From NCBI GenBank assembly GCA_030591105.1, contig JAUVBS010000169.1, forward strand, positions 1 to 5,466: a stretch of DNA of 5,466 nt, in the 5' to 3' direction. The notes under the pieces were generated by a model, which saw only the letters and a list, made by a program, of their open reading frames with translations, ran no database searches and had not been told where the DNA came from. Each line of letters opens with the position of its first letter. Positions within the stretch are counted from its first letter, which is position 1. Shown here piece after piece: positions 5,448 through 5,466 of this stretch. Source of the stretch: a bacterium. GTDB lineage: Bacteria > Krumholzibacteriota > Krumholzibacteriia > LZORAL124-64-63. A program made the position numbers and the translations under genes.

Positions 5448-5466
5448 TTGCTGAACCCGGATACGA
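5448..5466 (+). CDS. Possible first codons of a gene running off the right edge (TTG start)
   Basis: A purine-rich GGGGGAG at 5433-5439 lies eight bases before TTG at 5448, after which the frame reads L-N-P-D-T to the edge. The spacing suits a ribosome-binding site and the gene would start about 65 bases after the -10-like TATACT. No ATG or GTG start lies in the last 60 bases. With six codons visible this is only a suggestion. Confidence 0.15.

Noticed and set aside
1..5466. tRNA, rRNA, CRISPR array, insertion sequence or attachment site
   Set aside because: No cloverleaf, rRNA-like sequence, spaced repeat-spacer pattern, transposase or terminal inverted repeats were seen. The only array (5224-5273) has no spacers.

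Overview
The window (about 60% G+C across its genes) looks like chromosomal DNA of a Gram-negative-type bacterium, probably a candidate phylum of the wider FCB group (Krumholzibacteriota, Eisenbacteria or Latescibacterota type). The main clue is an M14 metallocarboxypeptidase ending in a FlgD-like / type IX-style beta-sandwich tail, an architecture common in that group. The two convincing promoters are ordinary sigma70-like TTG.../TA...T elements rather than the Bacteroidota type. This placement is inference from gene style, not from a marker gene.

Layout. At 1-182 (+) is the 3' end of a gene whose last 60 residues look like the C-terminal beta domain of LiaF/YvqF-type envelope-stress proteins. 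A very AT-rich strip follows (about 195-265, roughly one quarter G+C). It holds a good extended -10 promoter (226-254) and a small leader hairpin. These precede a well-placed ribosome-binding site and a 54-residue gene (320-484, +) whose product carries the Y-x-K-P-x-L type leader motif seen in lasso-peptide and related RiPP precursors. No maturation enzymes are in the window. After about 230 bases without a gene comes a 627-residue exported protein (719-2602, +) with two beta-sandwich modules and a C-terminal SMP-30/gluconolactonase-type beta-propeller that keeps the four usual metal/substrate ligands.

On the minus strand, convergent with it across a 43-base gap, is the M14 zinc carboxypeptidase (4247-2646), with signal peptide, complete catalytic set, a regulatory-like beta domain and the C-terminal tail. 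It has its own strong extended -10 promoter (4328-4299). Upstream of it, also on the minus strand, is a 282-residue protein of unknown function (5184-4336) anchored by one glycine-rich N-terminal membrane segment. A five-copy, 10-base tandem repeat sits 40-90 bases in front of its start codon. The last 190 bases carry a possible plus-strand promoter and perhaps the first codons of another gene leaving the window.

The recognisable genes share an envelope or extracellular theme: a LiaF-like envelope protein, an exported lactonase-like propeller, an exported carboxypeptidase and a membrane-anchored unknown. Promoter placement suggests separate transcription units rather than one operon. The most novel candidate is the small leader-motif peptide with its own promoter. 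The most unusual DNA structure is the 10-base repeat array.
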